Assembly (NCBI RefSeq): GCF_030283205.1
Contig: NZ_JASNWF010000031.1
Span: forward strand, 35,392-99,391
Origin: Actinomadura opuntiae
Lineage (GTDB): Bacteria > Actinomycetota > Actinomycetes > Streptosporangiales > Streptosporangiaceae
Direction: 5' to 3'
Length of the DNA: 64,000 bases
The notes under the pieces: generated by a model
Seen by the model: only the letters and a program-made list of their open reading frames with translations
Told to the model about the DNA's origin: nothing
Databases searched by the model: none
Shown: one piece after another, positions 47,178 to 57,644 of the stretch
Numbering within the stretch: position 1 is the stretch's first letter
Layout: the number at the start of each line of letters is the position of its first letter
Position numbers and translations under genes: made by a program

Positions 47178-49895
47178 TCAGGCGTGCGTGGAGTGGAAGG
47201 CGAGGCGGCCGGACCCGGCCTGGAAGACCGCGTAGCCGCCCTGCATGCCGACGAAGCGGGCGCCGCCCGGCCCGGACACGTGGACGTCGCGCGCCGACCG
47301 CGCCGGGACGTGAACCTCGGCCGTGACGTTGACCGGAATGTTCACCGAGAGCGAGATGCCGTTCCCTCGCCGCGTCCACTGGACGCCGACATCACCGCGC
47401 TGGACCGGGATCGTGCCCGTCGCGCCGCTCAGACCGGACAGCGGCGGCCGGATCCGGACCGACGCGGACGCCGGGGCGGTCACGGTGACGCCGAGCAGCG
47501 ACCGCTGCACGTCGACCAGGGACGTCGAGCCCCACGGGTGCGAGAAGCTCTGCCCGGTCTCCGGCGCGTCCCACGACTCCCAGGTGAACGTACCGCCGCG
47601 CGCGAGGATGTTGCCCCAGCCAGGCCCCTTGGTGTCGGTGAGGCGGGTGACGACATCCCCCGTACGGCCGGTGCCGTCGAGCGCCTGGAGCAGCCGGTGC
47701 GCGGTCATCGGGCCCATCTGCATGCCGAGCCCGGCGATGTAGGACCCGATCGCCTCCCGCGATTCGGCGGGCGCGACACCGTAGGCGAGCGCGTACGCGT
47801 TGGCGATCTGGGAGGCGTGCGTGCTCTGGCTGCCGTCGCTCTTGAGACCGTCGATGTAGACGCCGTCGGTGCGGCGGAGCTTGGCGTTGATGTTGCCGGT
47901 GAGGGTGCCGGCCTCCTTGCGCAGCGCCGCCGCCTCGTCGGACTTGCCGAGGGCGTCGGCGGCGCGGGCGGTGGCGTTCAGGACGTCCACGCCGAGCACG
48001 TTGATGACCGTCCGCGCTGCGGTGTCCATGTCGTGGCCGTAGCGCATGGTCGCGGGCCAGTCGACGATGCCGTACTTGTACTGGCCGGAACCGCCTTCGA
48101 GGTTGGTGACCAGGCCCGTCCCCGAGTCGATGTAGCGGCGGACGTAGCCGGCGACCGCGTTCATCACCGGGTACGCCTGCGCGAGCGTGGTCGCGTCGCC
48201 GGACTGCTGGAAGTAGTCCCACACCCAGCCGGGGAACATCTCGGTGTAGTCGGGGATGTCGCGCTTGCCGTCGCCGTTCGGGTAGACGGAGTTGAGCCGC
48301 CCGTCCGGCCAGTAGCGGGCCTGCGAGGCGATGAACTCGCGGATCGCCTGCCGGGTCAGCCGCCGCTCCCCGAACGCGCCCATCGCGGCGGTCGAGGTGT
48401 CGACGGCGTCGCCGAGGAACTGGCCCTTCTCGCGGGTCGGGGTGTCGAGGAACTGCGACTGCGACCCGTACAGCGCCGACCGCGCCATCATGTCGTAGGC
48501 GGCGTTCACCCCCTGGTCGGACGTGCGGACGGTCGCGGTCCGGTCGACCGAGTTGTGCTGGACGACGGCCGAGATGTCGTCGGGGTCGACGCCCGAGTCG
48601 GGGCCGATCTCGAAGTAGCGGAACCCCTCGTAGGTGAAGGCGCGGAACGTCTGGTCGCCGTCGCGCTGGGTGTAGCCGTAGGTGAGGTCGGTGTCCTGGT
48701 TGTCGTCCTTGGAACGCGACACCGTGCCGTCGTCGGCGAGCAGGTATCCGGCGTGCATGTCGACGTGCCGCCCGGCCGTCCCGTTCCGGAACCGGACGAC
48801 CGGCACCGCCGGGATCACCTTGCCGAAGTCGGCGACCAGCGCGCCGGACGCCAGCTTCGTCACCTTCAGCGGGTGGACGGTCTGGTAGGCCAGCGACGTC
48901 TCCTGCCCATGGACGTGCTTGAACGTCGCGGTCGGGTGCGCGCCGACGACCTGCGGGGCCGCCCAGGACGAGGCGTCGAAGCCGGGCCGGTCCCAGCCGA
49001 GCGGCTCGGCGGTGCCGTCGATGTCCTCCACCCAGTCGCCACCGTCGCCGTTGCGGCGCGGAGCCGTCTTCCACGGGCCGCGCGCCACCTTCCAGGTGCC
49101 GTCGCTGACGACGACCTGCCGGGTGCCGTCGGCGTGGTCGATGACCAGCCGGACCAGCAGCCCCGGCTCGCCCTTCGGCCTCCCCTGCCCGGACCCGTAC
49201 CAGTGGTAGACCGCGCCGAGCGTCGCGTCGCCGCCCGCCTTGAGTTGCGAGGTGACGTCGACGGTCTTGTAGTACAGGTCGTCGGCGTACTCGAACGCCG
49301 GCCCCCGGTCGACGGTCGCGCCGTTGAGGCGCAGGTCGTACTGCTGGTCGGCGGAGATGTGGACGCGGGCCCGCACGACCGGCGACGCGCCCACGGTGAA
49401 ATCCTTGCGCGCCAGGGTGTAGTCGTCGGACTCGGTGGTGGTGCGGCGGATCCAGGACGCGCCCCACTGGCCGTCGCTCAGCCCGGTGTCGAACGAGGCG
49501 GGCCGCGACCACGGCGATGCCTTCCCGGTCCGGTCCCAGGTGCGGACCTTCCAGGTGTAGGACGCCTCGGACGCCAGCGCCGGGCCCGCGTACGGGACGT
49601 ACTCCTGGCCCCCCGACTTCACCCGGCCGCTGTCCCACACGCTCTTCCCGGACGCGTCGCGCACGGCGATCTCATAAGCGGACTGGACCTCGCCGGGGTC
49701 GACGTCGCGGGGCCGCCACCCGAACTGCGGCGCGCCCTCCACGCTCAGCGGCCGGGCCTGGTCGCCGACCGTGAGGCCGACCGGGGACAGCGGCGCGTGC
49801 CCCGCCTTCAACGCGGCCTGCGCGGTGCCGGGCAGCGCCACGACGGCGGCGGAGGCTCCGGCGGCGGCGAGGAGCAGAACCTTGGAACGGATCAT
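47178..49895 (-). CDS. Secreted alpha-L-rhamnosidase, GH78 type
   Basis: A 905-aa exported GH78 enzyme with a Sec signal peptide (MIRSKVLLLAAAGASAAVVA, cut near GTAQA). Domains in order: Fn3-like (about 35-140), two rhamnosidase N-terminal sandwiches (about 145-440), an (alpha/alpha)6 barrel with FLDTPTREKGQFLGDAVD near 482 and FTWESWDAPETG later, and a C-terminal beta domain. It is closer in layout to plain GH78 enzymes, lacking the discoidin insertion of its neighbours. It sits 30 bp after the GH106 gene upstream in the same block. Confidence 0.93.
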   Translation of the reverse strand: MIRSKVLLLAAAGASAAVVALPGTAQAALKAGHAPLSPVGLTVGDQARPLSVEGAPQFGWRPRDVDPGEVQSAYEIAVRDASGKSVWDSGRVKSGGQEYVPYAGPALASEASYTWKVRTWDRTGKASPWSRPASFDTGLSDGQWGASWIRRTTTESDDYTLARKDFTVGASPVVRARVHISADQQYDLRLNGATVDRGPAFEYADDLYYKTVDVTSQLKAGGDATLGAVYHWYGSGQGRPKGEPGLLVRLVIDHADGTRQVVVSDGTWKVARGPWKTAPRRNGDGGDWVEDIDGTAEPLGWDRPGFDASSWAAPQVVGAHPTATFKHVHGQETSLAYQTVHPLKVTKLASGALVADFGKVIPAVPVVRFRNGTAGRHVDMHAGYLLADDGTVSRSKDDNQDTDLTYGYTQRDGDQTFRAFTYEGFRYFEIGPDSGVDPDDISAVVQHNSVDRTATVRTSDQGVNAAYDMMARSALYGSQSQFLDTPTREKGQFLGDAVDTSTAAMGAFGERRLTRQAIREFIASQARYWPDGRLNSVYPNGDGKRDIPDYTEMFPGWVWDYFQQSGDATTLAQAYPVMNAVAGYVRRYIDSGTGLVTNLEGGSGQYKYGIVDWPATMRYGHDMDTAARTVINVLGVDVLNATARAADALGKSDEAAALRKEAGTLTGNINAKLRRTDGVYIDGLKSDGSQSTHASQIANAYALAYGVAPAESREAIGSYIAGLGMQMGPMTAHRLLQALDGTGRTGDVVTRLTDTKGPGWGNILARGGTFTWESWDAPETGQSFSHPWGSTSLVDVQRSLLGVTVTAPASASVRIRPPLSGLSGATGTIPVQRGDVGVQWTRRGNGISLSVNIPVNVTAEVHVPARSARDVHVSGPGGARFVGMQGGYAVFQAGSGRLAFHSTHA

Positions 49896-49926
49896 GAGGA
49901 AGAACCTCCAGTGGGGGAAAGCGGCG

Positions 49927-52900
49927 CTACGGCCGTACGGAGAAGCCGCTCATCTGCACGTTGGCGTTGGTGGAGTCCCAGCTCCTGCTGACCTCGATGC
50001 GCACGTACCGGGCGCTGACCTTGTCGAACGTCGTCGTCCCGCCCTCCTTGGGCGTGTCGGCGGCGGTGGCGACGGTGCGCCACGTCCGGCCGTCCTGGGA
50101 GACCTGGACGGTGTAGTCGCGCGGCCCGTAGTTGGAGCGCCCGCCGACGACGACGGAGCCCATCTCGACGGGCGCGCCGAAGTCGAGCCCGAACCGCACC
50201 GGGTTCTGCGCGGTCGGCCCCTGGCCGGCGGCGCGGCCCCACGAGACCCAGAACGTGCTCGCCGAGCCGTCGACGGCGAGCTTGGCCGGGTAGCGGTCCT
50301 GGCCTGCGTCCGCGACGACCCGCGGGAACGGCGCCCCGCCCGGGTTGAGCGCCAGGTCGCCGGAGTGCCGCAGCGTCACCGCGGTCTCGGCGGACGGTCC
50401 GGCGTCGCTGCGCGCGGTCACCTTCAGCGTGCTGGTGCCGGACGAGACGCCCTTGTCGCGCACGTCGACGGGCACCGTCACCGAGCCGCCCGCAGGAACC
50501 GTGACCTTGCCCTGCTGCGGCGTCGCGGTGATCCCGTCGGCGGCCGACGCCGCGACGGTCACGTTGGCCGCGCGGCCCGAGGCGTTGGTGACCAGCACGG
50601 TCGCGCGGTTGTAGCCGCCGTCCGCCAGCGGCAGCTCGGGTTCGAGGGCCTCGGCTGCCAGCACCGGCCGGTCGCCGCCGGTCGCGGTGAGGGTGAGCGG
50701 GCCGAACAGCCCGTAGTCCATCGGCGCCCGCGAGGACGCGCCGGTGCCGGGCGCGACCCGGACCGCGTTGAGCAGCGTCGAGGCGACCCGCACGGTGACC
50801 GTGTTGTCGCCCGGCCGCAGGTACCGGCCGACCTGGACGTGCCGCAGGTCGGACTGGTCGAGCGGCGCCAGGTCGTGCCCGTTGACGTTCACCCGGACGG
50901 TGTCGACCGGCGTGCCGAGGTCGAGTTCGGCGGCGTCGATGCCCTTCCAGCCGCCGTCGAGGGTGACGTGCGCGGTGTAGGTGCCGACGCCCGACACGTC
51001 CTTGAGGTCGACGGGGTAGCCGTTGGCCGTGGAGATCGCCGACCAGGCGGGCAGCGCGCCGTTCTCCCCGGCCTTCACCGTGACGGGCCCGAGGGTCTTG
51101 TGCGCGGTGTCGCCGGGCTTGCCGGACGGTCCGGGCCCCCAGGAGTCCACCGACAGCGACCACTCGTTCAGCTTCACCGGCTGCGGGACGGCCGCCGTCC
51201 CCTGCCCGCCCGGCCGTTCGGGCTTGCCCGGGCGGCCGGGGAACGTGGCGTCGTGCCGGGGCGTGACCGCGATGACCGTGGCGTCGTTCCCGGCGAGCCG
51301 GACGGGAACGGTGACGGTGCCGTGCCCGGACGTGTAGTCCGTGATCGGGGTGATCTTTCCGGTCCAGGTGTCCAGCCGGTAGGGGACGCCGTCGCCGGTC
51401 AGGGTGACCGTCTGCGCGGTCGTGGTGTTCGTCTGGTTGTAGAGGTAGTAGTAGTCGGTGGAGCCCGCCTGGCGGCGGACGTCGAGGATGGCGCCCGAGC
51501 CGTCGTGCGGCGTCGCGGCCGGGGTGACGCGCAGGCGGCGCAGCGCGTCCGGCGCGTCGGCCTCGCTCGCCGCCCGCACCACGGTCCGCTGCCGGAGCAG
51601 CTCGGAGAGCACCGACGTGAGCTTCGTGTCCTGGCGGCCCGCGTCGCCGTTGCCGGGCACCGTGCTCGGCACGTCCCCGACGATCACGACCGGCAGGCCC
51701 TGGCGCGCCAGCCGCAGCAGCTTCTCGGCGGCGGCCAGCGGCATCGTCTTCTGGTCCTTCAGCAGCACCGCGCGGTAGGCGGAGCCGTCGCCGAACAGGG
51801 CGCCGTGCGAGTAGGAGGCGTCCTTGCGCTGGAGCTGCGCCGGACTGAGGTACTCGTAGGTGTATCCGGCCGACGCCAGCGCCGACGAGTCCTGGATCAG
51901 CTTGTTCGACCCGGACCCGGTGGTGCCGGTCCCGTTCATGCCGAAGTCCTGCCAGTACACGGCGAGGTCGAAGCGGGGCTTGCCCTGCCGCAGGACGAGC
52001 TGCATCCGGGCGAGGTTGTCGTTGATCGCGCGGTAGTCGGCCCAGTTCGGGCCGCCCTTGTCGCCCCATGCCTCCGAGTAGGAGGTGTTGCCGCCGTAGG
52101 TCATGCCGGGCCACGCCGACTGCGGCCCGGCGCCCGCCGGTCCCCTGCTCAGGTAGGGGAAGCCGTGCCAGACGACCTGGTTCACGCCGCCGGCCAAGCC
52201 GCGGTAGACGGCCTGGAGGTTCGAGGCGTCCGATCCGGCGCCCGCCGTCGAGCCCCACACCGAACCGGAGAACGCGCAGCACTCGTCCGACACCACCGGC
52301 TGCCCGGACAGGTGCGCGCCCGTGGCGACCACGCGGTAGTCCTGCACGTTGCTGTAGGCGCCGACCGACTGCCCGAACGCCAGCGACTCGCCCTCGGGCA
52401 CGTCGATGTGCGAGGCGGCCTCGGAGACGTCCACCGGGATGCCGTACGGCTGGATGCGGGTCTTGATGTGGTGCTTGTGCGCCCACGCGCGCAGCACGTC
52501 GAGGCGGTTGCGGATGTACAGGTCGCTGAGCGTCTGCCGGTAGTCGGTGCGGACGCGGGCGCCGACGCCGTCGCCGAAGTCGAAGAACGGCCTGTCGGTG
52601 ATGCCCTGGTCACCGGCGCCGGCGAGGGCGGGCAGCACGTCGACCGGCGAGTAGCCGCGCAGCTTCGTCCACTGGTCGACCAGCTGCGACGTCCACTTCT
52701 GCGTGGTGCCGAGTTCGAGGGAGTCCTCGAACAGGTCGGTCTCGCCGATCCGGGCGAGCAGCTTCCGCACGTCGGAGGTGAGGATGTTCTTGTCGTAGAA
52801 GTCGGTGGTGGCCTTCGCGCCGGCCTCGCTGAACGGGTCGAGCGCGTAGTTGGTGCCGGTCGCGGTGTAGCCGGACAGGGACTGCCCGCTGGGCGTCTGG

Positions 52901-53685
52901 TAGAAGGCGATCAGCGCGTAGCTGCTCTTGTCGTCGCCGGGGAAGTCGACGGAGAGGCCGCCCTGCGCGTCCACCTTCGCGGTGACGTCGGTGACGCTCG
53001 ACCGCTCCAGCATCCGAGGCGCGCTGGACGAGGCGCCGCAGGCCGCGTCGGAGCACTTGGCGACGAGCGCGGCGACGAGCGTCTTCTTCGCCCCGGCGGG
53101 CGGTGCGACGTTGAAGTTGGTCGGCAGCTCACCGGACCTGCTCGTGCCGCCCTTGTGGAACTCGTAGGAGAAGACGATCTGCTGCTGGGCGCTCGGGTCG
53201 TTGACGTCGTCGACCGTGGGGACGGTCGCGGGCCAGCGCGGGCCGATGGTGAGGTCCAGGCCGAGGCCCTTGTCCTTCGCCGCGGCCAGCATCGTCCGGG
53301 TCTTCTGCGCCCACAGCGGGGTGCCCCAGCCGTAGGTCTTCAGGAACTCGGGCGTGTTGTTGCCGGTGCCCTCGACGTTGAACGGGGCGACCTCGGCGCC
53401 GCCACCGCCCGCCTTCTTGATCTGGTCGAGCTCGGCGGCCAGCTCCTTGTCGTCGGTGTAGGCCAGCGGCTGCCACCAGCGGTACTTGGCCCGGACGGAC
53501 GCCGGCGGGTCGGCGAAGGTGCCGCGGGTCAGGGCGGGCACGGTCGGCCCGAACGACTCCGCGCCCTCCGCCGCCTCGACGACCGCGAGACCGGACACGG
53601 CGAGCAGCGCCGCCACCGGCACGGCGACCAGCCGCGCCGAGGCACGGCGAGCGCCGCCCGTCGGCCGAACTTTGGAGCGGGTCAT
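49927..53685 (-). CDS. Secreted GH106-type glycosidase with NEW3-like and discoidin (CBM32-like) domains
   Basis: A 1252-aa exported enzyme. The signal peptide ends near residue 42. The GH106 barrel shows KYRWWQPLAYTDD, GGGGAEVAPFN, LTIGPRWPATVPTV, LFEDSLELG (about 317) and DVPEGESLAF (about 425). A sandwich and galactose-binding-like domain follow. Then come an Ig-like NEW3-type module (about 1010-1100: NRATVLVTNASGRAANVTV) and a C-terminal discoidin domain (about 1120-1252: FGLDFGAPVEMGSVVVGG, YTVQVSQDGRTWRTV). These extra modules probably hold the enzyme on the polysaccharide. Its ATG overlaps the stop of the GH78 gene upstream (ATGA, 53682-53685). Confidence 0.88.
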   Translation of the reverse strand: MTRSKVRPTGGARRASARLVAVPVAALLAVSGLAVVEAAEGAESFGPTVPALTRGTFADPPASVRAKYRWWQPLAYTDDKELAAELDQIKKAGGGGAEVAPFNVEGTGNNTPEFLKTYGWGTPLWAQKTRTMLAAAKDKGLGLDLTIGPRWPATVPTVDDVNDPSAQQQIVFSYEFHKGGTSRSGELPTNFNVAPPAGAKKTLVAALVAKCSDAACGASSSAPRMLERSSVTDVTAKVDAQGGLSVDFPGDDKSSYALIAFYQTPSGQSLSGYTATGTNYALDPFSEAGAKATTDFYDKNILTSDVRKLLARIGETDLFEDSLELGTTQKWTSQLVDQWTKLRGYSPVDVLPALAGAGDQGITDRPFFDFGDGVGARVRTDYRQTLSDLYIRNRLDVLRAWAHKHHIKTRIQPYGIPVDVSEAASHIDVPEGESLAFGQSVGAYSNVQDYRVVATGAHLSGQPVVSDECCAFSGSVWGSTAGAGSDASNLQAVYRGLAGGVNQVVWHGFPYLSRGPAGAGPQSAWPGMTYGGNTSYSEAWGDKGGPNWADYRAINDNLARMQLVLRQGKPRFDLAVYWQDFGMNGTGTTGSGSNKLIQDSSALASAGYTYEYLSPAQLQRKDASYSHGALFGDGSAYRAVLLKDQKTMPLAAAEKLLRLARQGLPVVIVGDVPSTVPGNGDAGRQDTKLTSVLSELLRQRTVVRAASEADAPDALRRLRVTPAATPHDGSGAILDVRRQAGSTDYYYLYNQTNTTTAQTVTLTGDGVPYRLDTWTGKITPITDYTSGHGTVTVPVRLAGNDATVIAVTPRHDATFPGRPGKPERPGGQGTAAVPQPVKLNEWSLSVDSWGPGPSGKPGDTAHKTLGPVTVKAGENGALPAWSAISTANGYPVDLKDVSGVGTYTAHVTLDGGWKGIDAAELDLGTPVDTVRVNVNGHDLAPLDQSDLRHVQVGRYLRPGDNTVTVRVASTLLNAVRVAPGTGASSRAPMDYGLFGPLTLTATGGDRPVLAAEALEPELPLADGGYNRATVLVTNASGRAANVTVAASAADGITATPQQGKVTVPAGGSVTVPVDVRDKGVSSGTSTLKVTARSDAGPSAETAVTLRHSGDLALNPGGAPFPRVVADAGQDRYPAKLAVDGSASTFWVSWGRAAGQGPTAQNPVRFGLDFGAPVEMGSVVVGGRSNYGPRDYTVQVSQDGRTWRTVATAADTPKEGGTTTFDKVSARYVRIEVSRSWDSTNANVQMSGFSVRP

Positions 53686-56600
53686 GAGGTGTACGCCTCC
53701 AGTTCGATGACGCGGCTGTAGTTGTGGTCGTTGGAGTCGTGGACGAGCAGCCGCAGCGCGGACGCCGACACGGGCGCGAAGGTCTTCTCGACGGTCCCGG
53801 CGGTGTTGCCGGTGACGGTGGCGACGGTCGTCCACTCGCCGTTCACCTGCGCCTGGACGTCGAAGTCGCGCAGGCCGGACTTCGACGCGGGGCTGCTCGC
53901 GCTGTCGAGCGTGTAGACCTTGACCCGGCCGATTTTCTGCGGGTCCTTCCAGGTCGCGGTGAGGGTGTCGGGGAAGGTCTTGGACGTGTCGTCGTTCCAG
54001 CCGCCGACGCCGTTCAGCCAGACGCCGGAGTCGGTGCCGCCGTCGTTGGCCCATGCGGGCGACGACCCGCTGTGGGTGCTGGACGCCGTCATGGTCGCGG
54101 AGCGGACGAGGTTCCCGGTGACCAGGACCGGGGCGGTCGCGGTCTCGTCGTCGGCCGTGACGGTGACGGTGCCCTTCGTCCCGTCCGCGCCCGAGCCCTT
54201 CACCTCGACGGGGATCTCGGTGGAGCCGCCCGCCGGGATCGTGACCCGTGCGGGGGCGGACGCGGTGAACCCGGCCGACGCGGTCGCCTTCACCGGGACG
54301 GTGACGGAGCGGCGCTCCAGGTTCGTCACGCGGAACCGGGCGTCGGTGGCCGCGCCGCCGGTCACCGGGATGTCCACGCCGAACGGCGGTTCGACGGCGA
54401 GCTGCGTGCGGTCCTGCTGGACGGCGTCGGGCGTGCGGACGGTGAACGTCCACGATCCCGACCCGACCTCGTACACCGCGTGCCCGTTCTGGACGCCGAG
54501 CGAGCGCGCGCCCGCCGGGGCCTTCGCGCCGGACGCGCCGAGCAGCGGGACCTCGACGCGGGCGGGCGCACCGGGCGGGACCGTCACGTCCAGCCGCAGG
54601 TCGTGCCCGGACCGGCGCCACGCGCTGGACGCCTTCCCGCGCGGGGTGTCGTACGACGACGAGGCGTGGGTGAGGTCGCCGACGACGGCGGGCCGGATCA
54701 CGAGCTTGCCGTAGGCGATGGAGTCGTCGGCCTGCCGGATCCCGGCGAGGCCGGCGCCGAACCACTCGTCGATCGCGCCGAGCATGAAGTGGTTCTGCGA
54801 GCCGTAGCCGGTCGGGCCGTCCCAGTACTCGGTGAGCGCGGTCGCGCCGTGCACCACCTGGTAGCCGTAGCTGGGGTTGGTGACCTGCTGCGCGACGGCG
54901 AGGACGACGTCGTCACGGCCAGCCGCCGACAGCGTCCGGAACACCGACGGCAGCGCGATCTCCCCGACCGTCAGGTGGTAGCCGTCGTCCTTGATCGTGG
55001 AGACGAGGTGGTCGAGGACGGCCTGCCTCTGGTCGGCCGGGACGATGCCGAGATCGAGCGCGAACGCGTCCCCGGCCTGGCTGCCCGACCCGTAGGTGTG
55101 CTTGCCGGTGTCGAGGTACTTGGCGTTGAAGGCGTCGGCGATGTCACCGGCGAGCTTGCCGTACTTGGCGGAGTCGTCGTCCTTGCCGAGCAGTTTGGCG
55201 ATCTTCGCGAGCGCGGTGGCGCTGCGCTGGTAGCCGTAGGTGGCGGCGACCCCGCGCGGGGTGGTCTTGTCGACGGCGGCCCAGTCGCCGAGGCCGTAGT
55301 CGAGCAGGTTTCCCTTCGCCTTGGACGTCAGGTAGTCCAGGTAGCGCTGCATGTTCGGGTAGAAGTCGCGCAGCGGCTTCGCGTCTCCGTACGTCACGTA
55401 GTGCTGCCAGGCGGACAGGATGATCGCGCTGCCCCAGTTCGGGTCGTCCCACACGCCGCCGGAGAACGTCACGTACGCGGGCGCGATGTCGGGGACGAGC
55501 CCCTCGGCGGTCTGCGCCTCGGCCATGTTCCGCAGCAGCGCCGGGTAGTAGGCGGCGACGTCGTAGCCGCGGGTGATCGAGCCCTGGACGAGCTGGTCCT
55601 CCTCCAGCCAGCCGAGCTTCTCCCGGTCGGGGCAGTCGGTGAGGATCGACATCATGTTGCCCTGCACGGCCCGGTCGATGATCTTGTGGATGCCGTTGAG
55701 CAGCAGGTCGGAGCTGTCGAAGGAGCCCGCGGAGGCGTTCCCGGCGCGCAGGATCGCCGCCGAGACCATGTCGCCGGACGGCGCCGCGTCCAGGCCGCTG
55801 ATCTGGACGTAGCGGAAGCCGTGGTAGACGAACCGGGGGTGCCAGGTCTCGGTGCCGCCGCCCGCGAGGGTGTAGGTGTCCATGACCGGCGGGTTCTGCG
55901 CGCCGCCCGCGATCATCGTGCCCTGCTCGACGAGGCCGTCCGCGCCGAGCCGCTCGCCCGGCTTGATCGTCAGCTTCTCGCCGCGCTTCCCGCGCACGCG
56001 CAGCTGCGGCCAGCCGGCGATGTTCTCGCCGAGGTCGAAGACGTAGGTGTCCTTCTCCGGATGCGTGACCTTGACGGTCTTGCGCGTCCCGACCGGGACG
56101 ATCGCCGGAGACGTCCGCGCGGTCAGCGCGATCCCGGGGTCGGGGGCCTCGCTGGCAGGCTTCCACGACGCGAGGTCCGCGGACGGCCCGTCCCAGCCCT
56201 TCTGCGCGAGCCGGGCGTCCTCGTCCTCGCCGCCGTACCACTGGCTGAACGTGGTGGGCCCGAGGTCGGTGCGCCAGGACGCATCGGTCGCGACGCGCGC
56301 GGTCGTGCCGTCCTTGAGGGTGACCTCAAGTTGCGCGAGCAGCTTCGGCGGCCCCTGCGCGCCGACGTACTTGGTGTAGCGGTCGTTGGTCGCGGCGACG
56401 TTGTAGGTGCCGTTGCCGAGTCGGACGCCGATCGCGTTGCCGCCGCGCCGCAGCAGCCTCGTCACGTCGTAGGCCGCGTACTCGACGCGCTTCTTGTAGT
56501 CGGTGTTCGGTGGCTCCAGGACGGCGTCGCTGACCGGCTTGCCGTTGACGGTCGCGTCGTAGATGCCGAGCGCGGTGATGTACAGCCGCGCCGACCGGAC

Positions 56601-57644
56601 GGTGTTCTTCAGCGAGAACTGCCGCGCCAGCAGCGGCAGCGCGGGCATCGACGTCTGGTACGCGGGCGGCGGGACCTGGTCGGTGACGGCCTTGGCGACG
56701 GTGAACGGGCCGTCCGCCGCATCCGATGTCTGCACGGTGTAGTCGACGGGGAAGTTCGGGGTCTTCCCGTCGCTCGTCATCACGTCGGTGCGCGGATACA
56801 GCCGCACCGACGCGACGTCCTTGGCGGCGCCGAGGTCGAGCTGCAGCCAGATGTGGTGGCCGGGGTCCTGCGCGCCGTAGGCGTTGCTGGTGTAGCCGAA
56901 CGGCGCCTTCTGCGTGGTGAGCGACCCGTCGGTGACGAACTCCGGCATCCATTTGCCCGGATACTCGCGGACCTCCGACGCGGTGACCTTCGCGCCCTTC
57001 GCCACGTTCGTCCCGGACGCGTCGAGCGCCTCGATCTCGGCGAGCTGCAGCCGCGACACCAGCGACCCGCCCTCGGCGATCGGCAGGCCCAGTTTCGACA
57101 CGTCGACCCGCAGGTAGCGGGCCTTCGTCCCGGCGGGCAGGTCGACCGTGACGGGGCTCGGCGCCCGGTTCAGCCACCGGTCGTCGGTGATCCATTTCGC
57201 GGACCAGTCGTCCTTGCCGAGCAGGCCCATCTCGAACCGCGCCGGGCTGCTCCAGCCGGACGCCCGTCCGGAGCCGTCCCAGACCCGGACCCGCCACCAC
57301 ACCTGGCGGCGGGAGGTGAGCGCCGCGCCCCGGTAGACGGCGTTCGCGGTGCCGGACGAGACCTTGCCGGAGTCCCACAGGTCGGCGTGGCCGAGCCCGT
57401 CCCGGGAGGTGGCGGCCTCGACCTGGTAGGCGGCCTGCGCGGCGTCGCGGCCGGGCGCGGTGAGCCGCCAGCTCAGCGTGGGCGTGGTGTCGTCGATGCC
57501 GAGCGGGGCGTCGAGCGCGTCGGTGCGCAGCCCGAAGGCGCGCAGGTCGGCCGCGTCGGCGCGCGCCGGGACCGTGCCGGCGGCGCCGACGAGCAGGGAC
57601 AGGAACGCGGCGGGCAGGGCGACGCGTGTCGCGGACGTGCGCAT
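53682..57644 (-). CDS. Secreted GH78-type alpha-L-rhamnosidase with NEW3-like and discoidin domains
   Basis: A 1320-aa exported enzyme, the largest here. A Sec signal (cut near ARADA) is followed by an Fn3-like domain and an inserted discoidin domain (about 165-305: YLRVDVSKLGLPIAEG, IWLQLDLGAAKDVASVRLYP). The GH78 barrel has LTDCPDREKLGWLEEDQL near 668. At the end come an Ig-like NEW3 module (about 1090-1170) and a second discoidin domain (about 1185-1320). The shared insertion makes it a paralogue of the gene at 43975. Its ATG directly follows the stop of the GH43-like gene (TGAATG), and its stop overlaps the next start, so three genes are tightly coupled. Confidence 0.92.
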   Translation of the reverse strand: MRTSATRVALPAAFLSLLVGAAGTVPARADAADLRAFGLRTDALDAPLGIDDTTPTLSWRLTAPGRDAAQAAYQVEAATSRDGLGHADLWDSGKVSSGTANAVYRGAALTSRRQVWWRVRVWDGSGRASGWSSPARFEMGLLGKDDWSAKWITDDRWLNRAPSPVTVDLPAGTKARYLRVDVSKLGLPIAEGGSLVSRLQLAEIEALDASGTNVAKGAKVTASEVREYPGKWMPEFVTDGSLTTQKAPFGYTSNAYGAQDPGHHIWLQLDLGAAKDVASVRLYPRTDVMTSDGKTPNFPVDYTVQTSDAADGPFTVAKAVTDQVPPPAYQTSMPALPLLARQFSLKNTVRSARLYITALGIYDATVNGKPVSDAVLEPPNTDYKKRVEYAAYDVTRLLRRGGNAIGVRLGNGTYNVAATNDRYTKYVGAQGPPKLLAQLEVTLKDGTTARVATDASWRTDLGPTTFSQWYGGEDEDARLAQKGWDGPSADLASWKPASEAPDPGIALTARTSPAIVPVGTRKTVKVTHPEKDTYVFDLGENIAGWPQLRVRGKRGEKLTIKPGERLGADGLVEQGTMIAGGAQNPPVMDTYTLAGGGTETWHPRFVYHGFRYVQISGLDAAPSGDMVSAAILRAGNASAGSFDSSDLLLNGIHKIIDRAVQGNMMSILTDCPDREKLGWLEEDQLVQGSITRGYDVAAYYPALLRNMAEAQTAEGLVPDIAPAYVTFSGGVWDDPNWGSAIILSAWQHYVTYGDAKPLRDFYPNMQRYLDYLTSKAKGNLLDYGLGDWAAVDKTTPRGVAATYGYQRSATALAKIAKLLGKDDDSAKYGKLAGDIADAFNAKYLDTGKHTYGSGSQAGDAFALDLGIVPADQRQAVLDHLVSTIKDDGYHLTVGEIALPSVFRTLSAAGRDDVVLAVAQQVTNPSYGYQVVHGATALTEYWDGPTGYGSQNHFMLGAIDEWFGAGLAGIRQADDSIAYGKLVIRPAVVGDLTHASSSYDTPRGKASSAWRRSGHDLRLDVTVPPGAPARVEVPLLGASGAKAPAGARSLGVQNGHAVYEVGSGSWTFTVRTPDAVQQDRTQLAVEPPFGVDIPVTGGAATDARFRVTNLERRSVTVPVKATASAGFTASAPARVTIPAGGSTEIPVEVKGSGADGTKGTVTVTADDETATAPVLVTGNLVRSATMTASSTHSGSSPAWANDGGTDSGVWLNGVGGWNDDTSKTFPDTLTATWKDPQKIGRVKVYTLDSASSPASKSGLRDFDVQAQVNGEWTTVATVTGNTAGTVEKTFAPVSASALRLLVHDSNDHNYSRVIELEAYTS

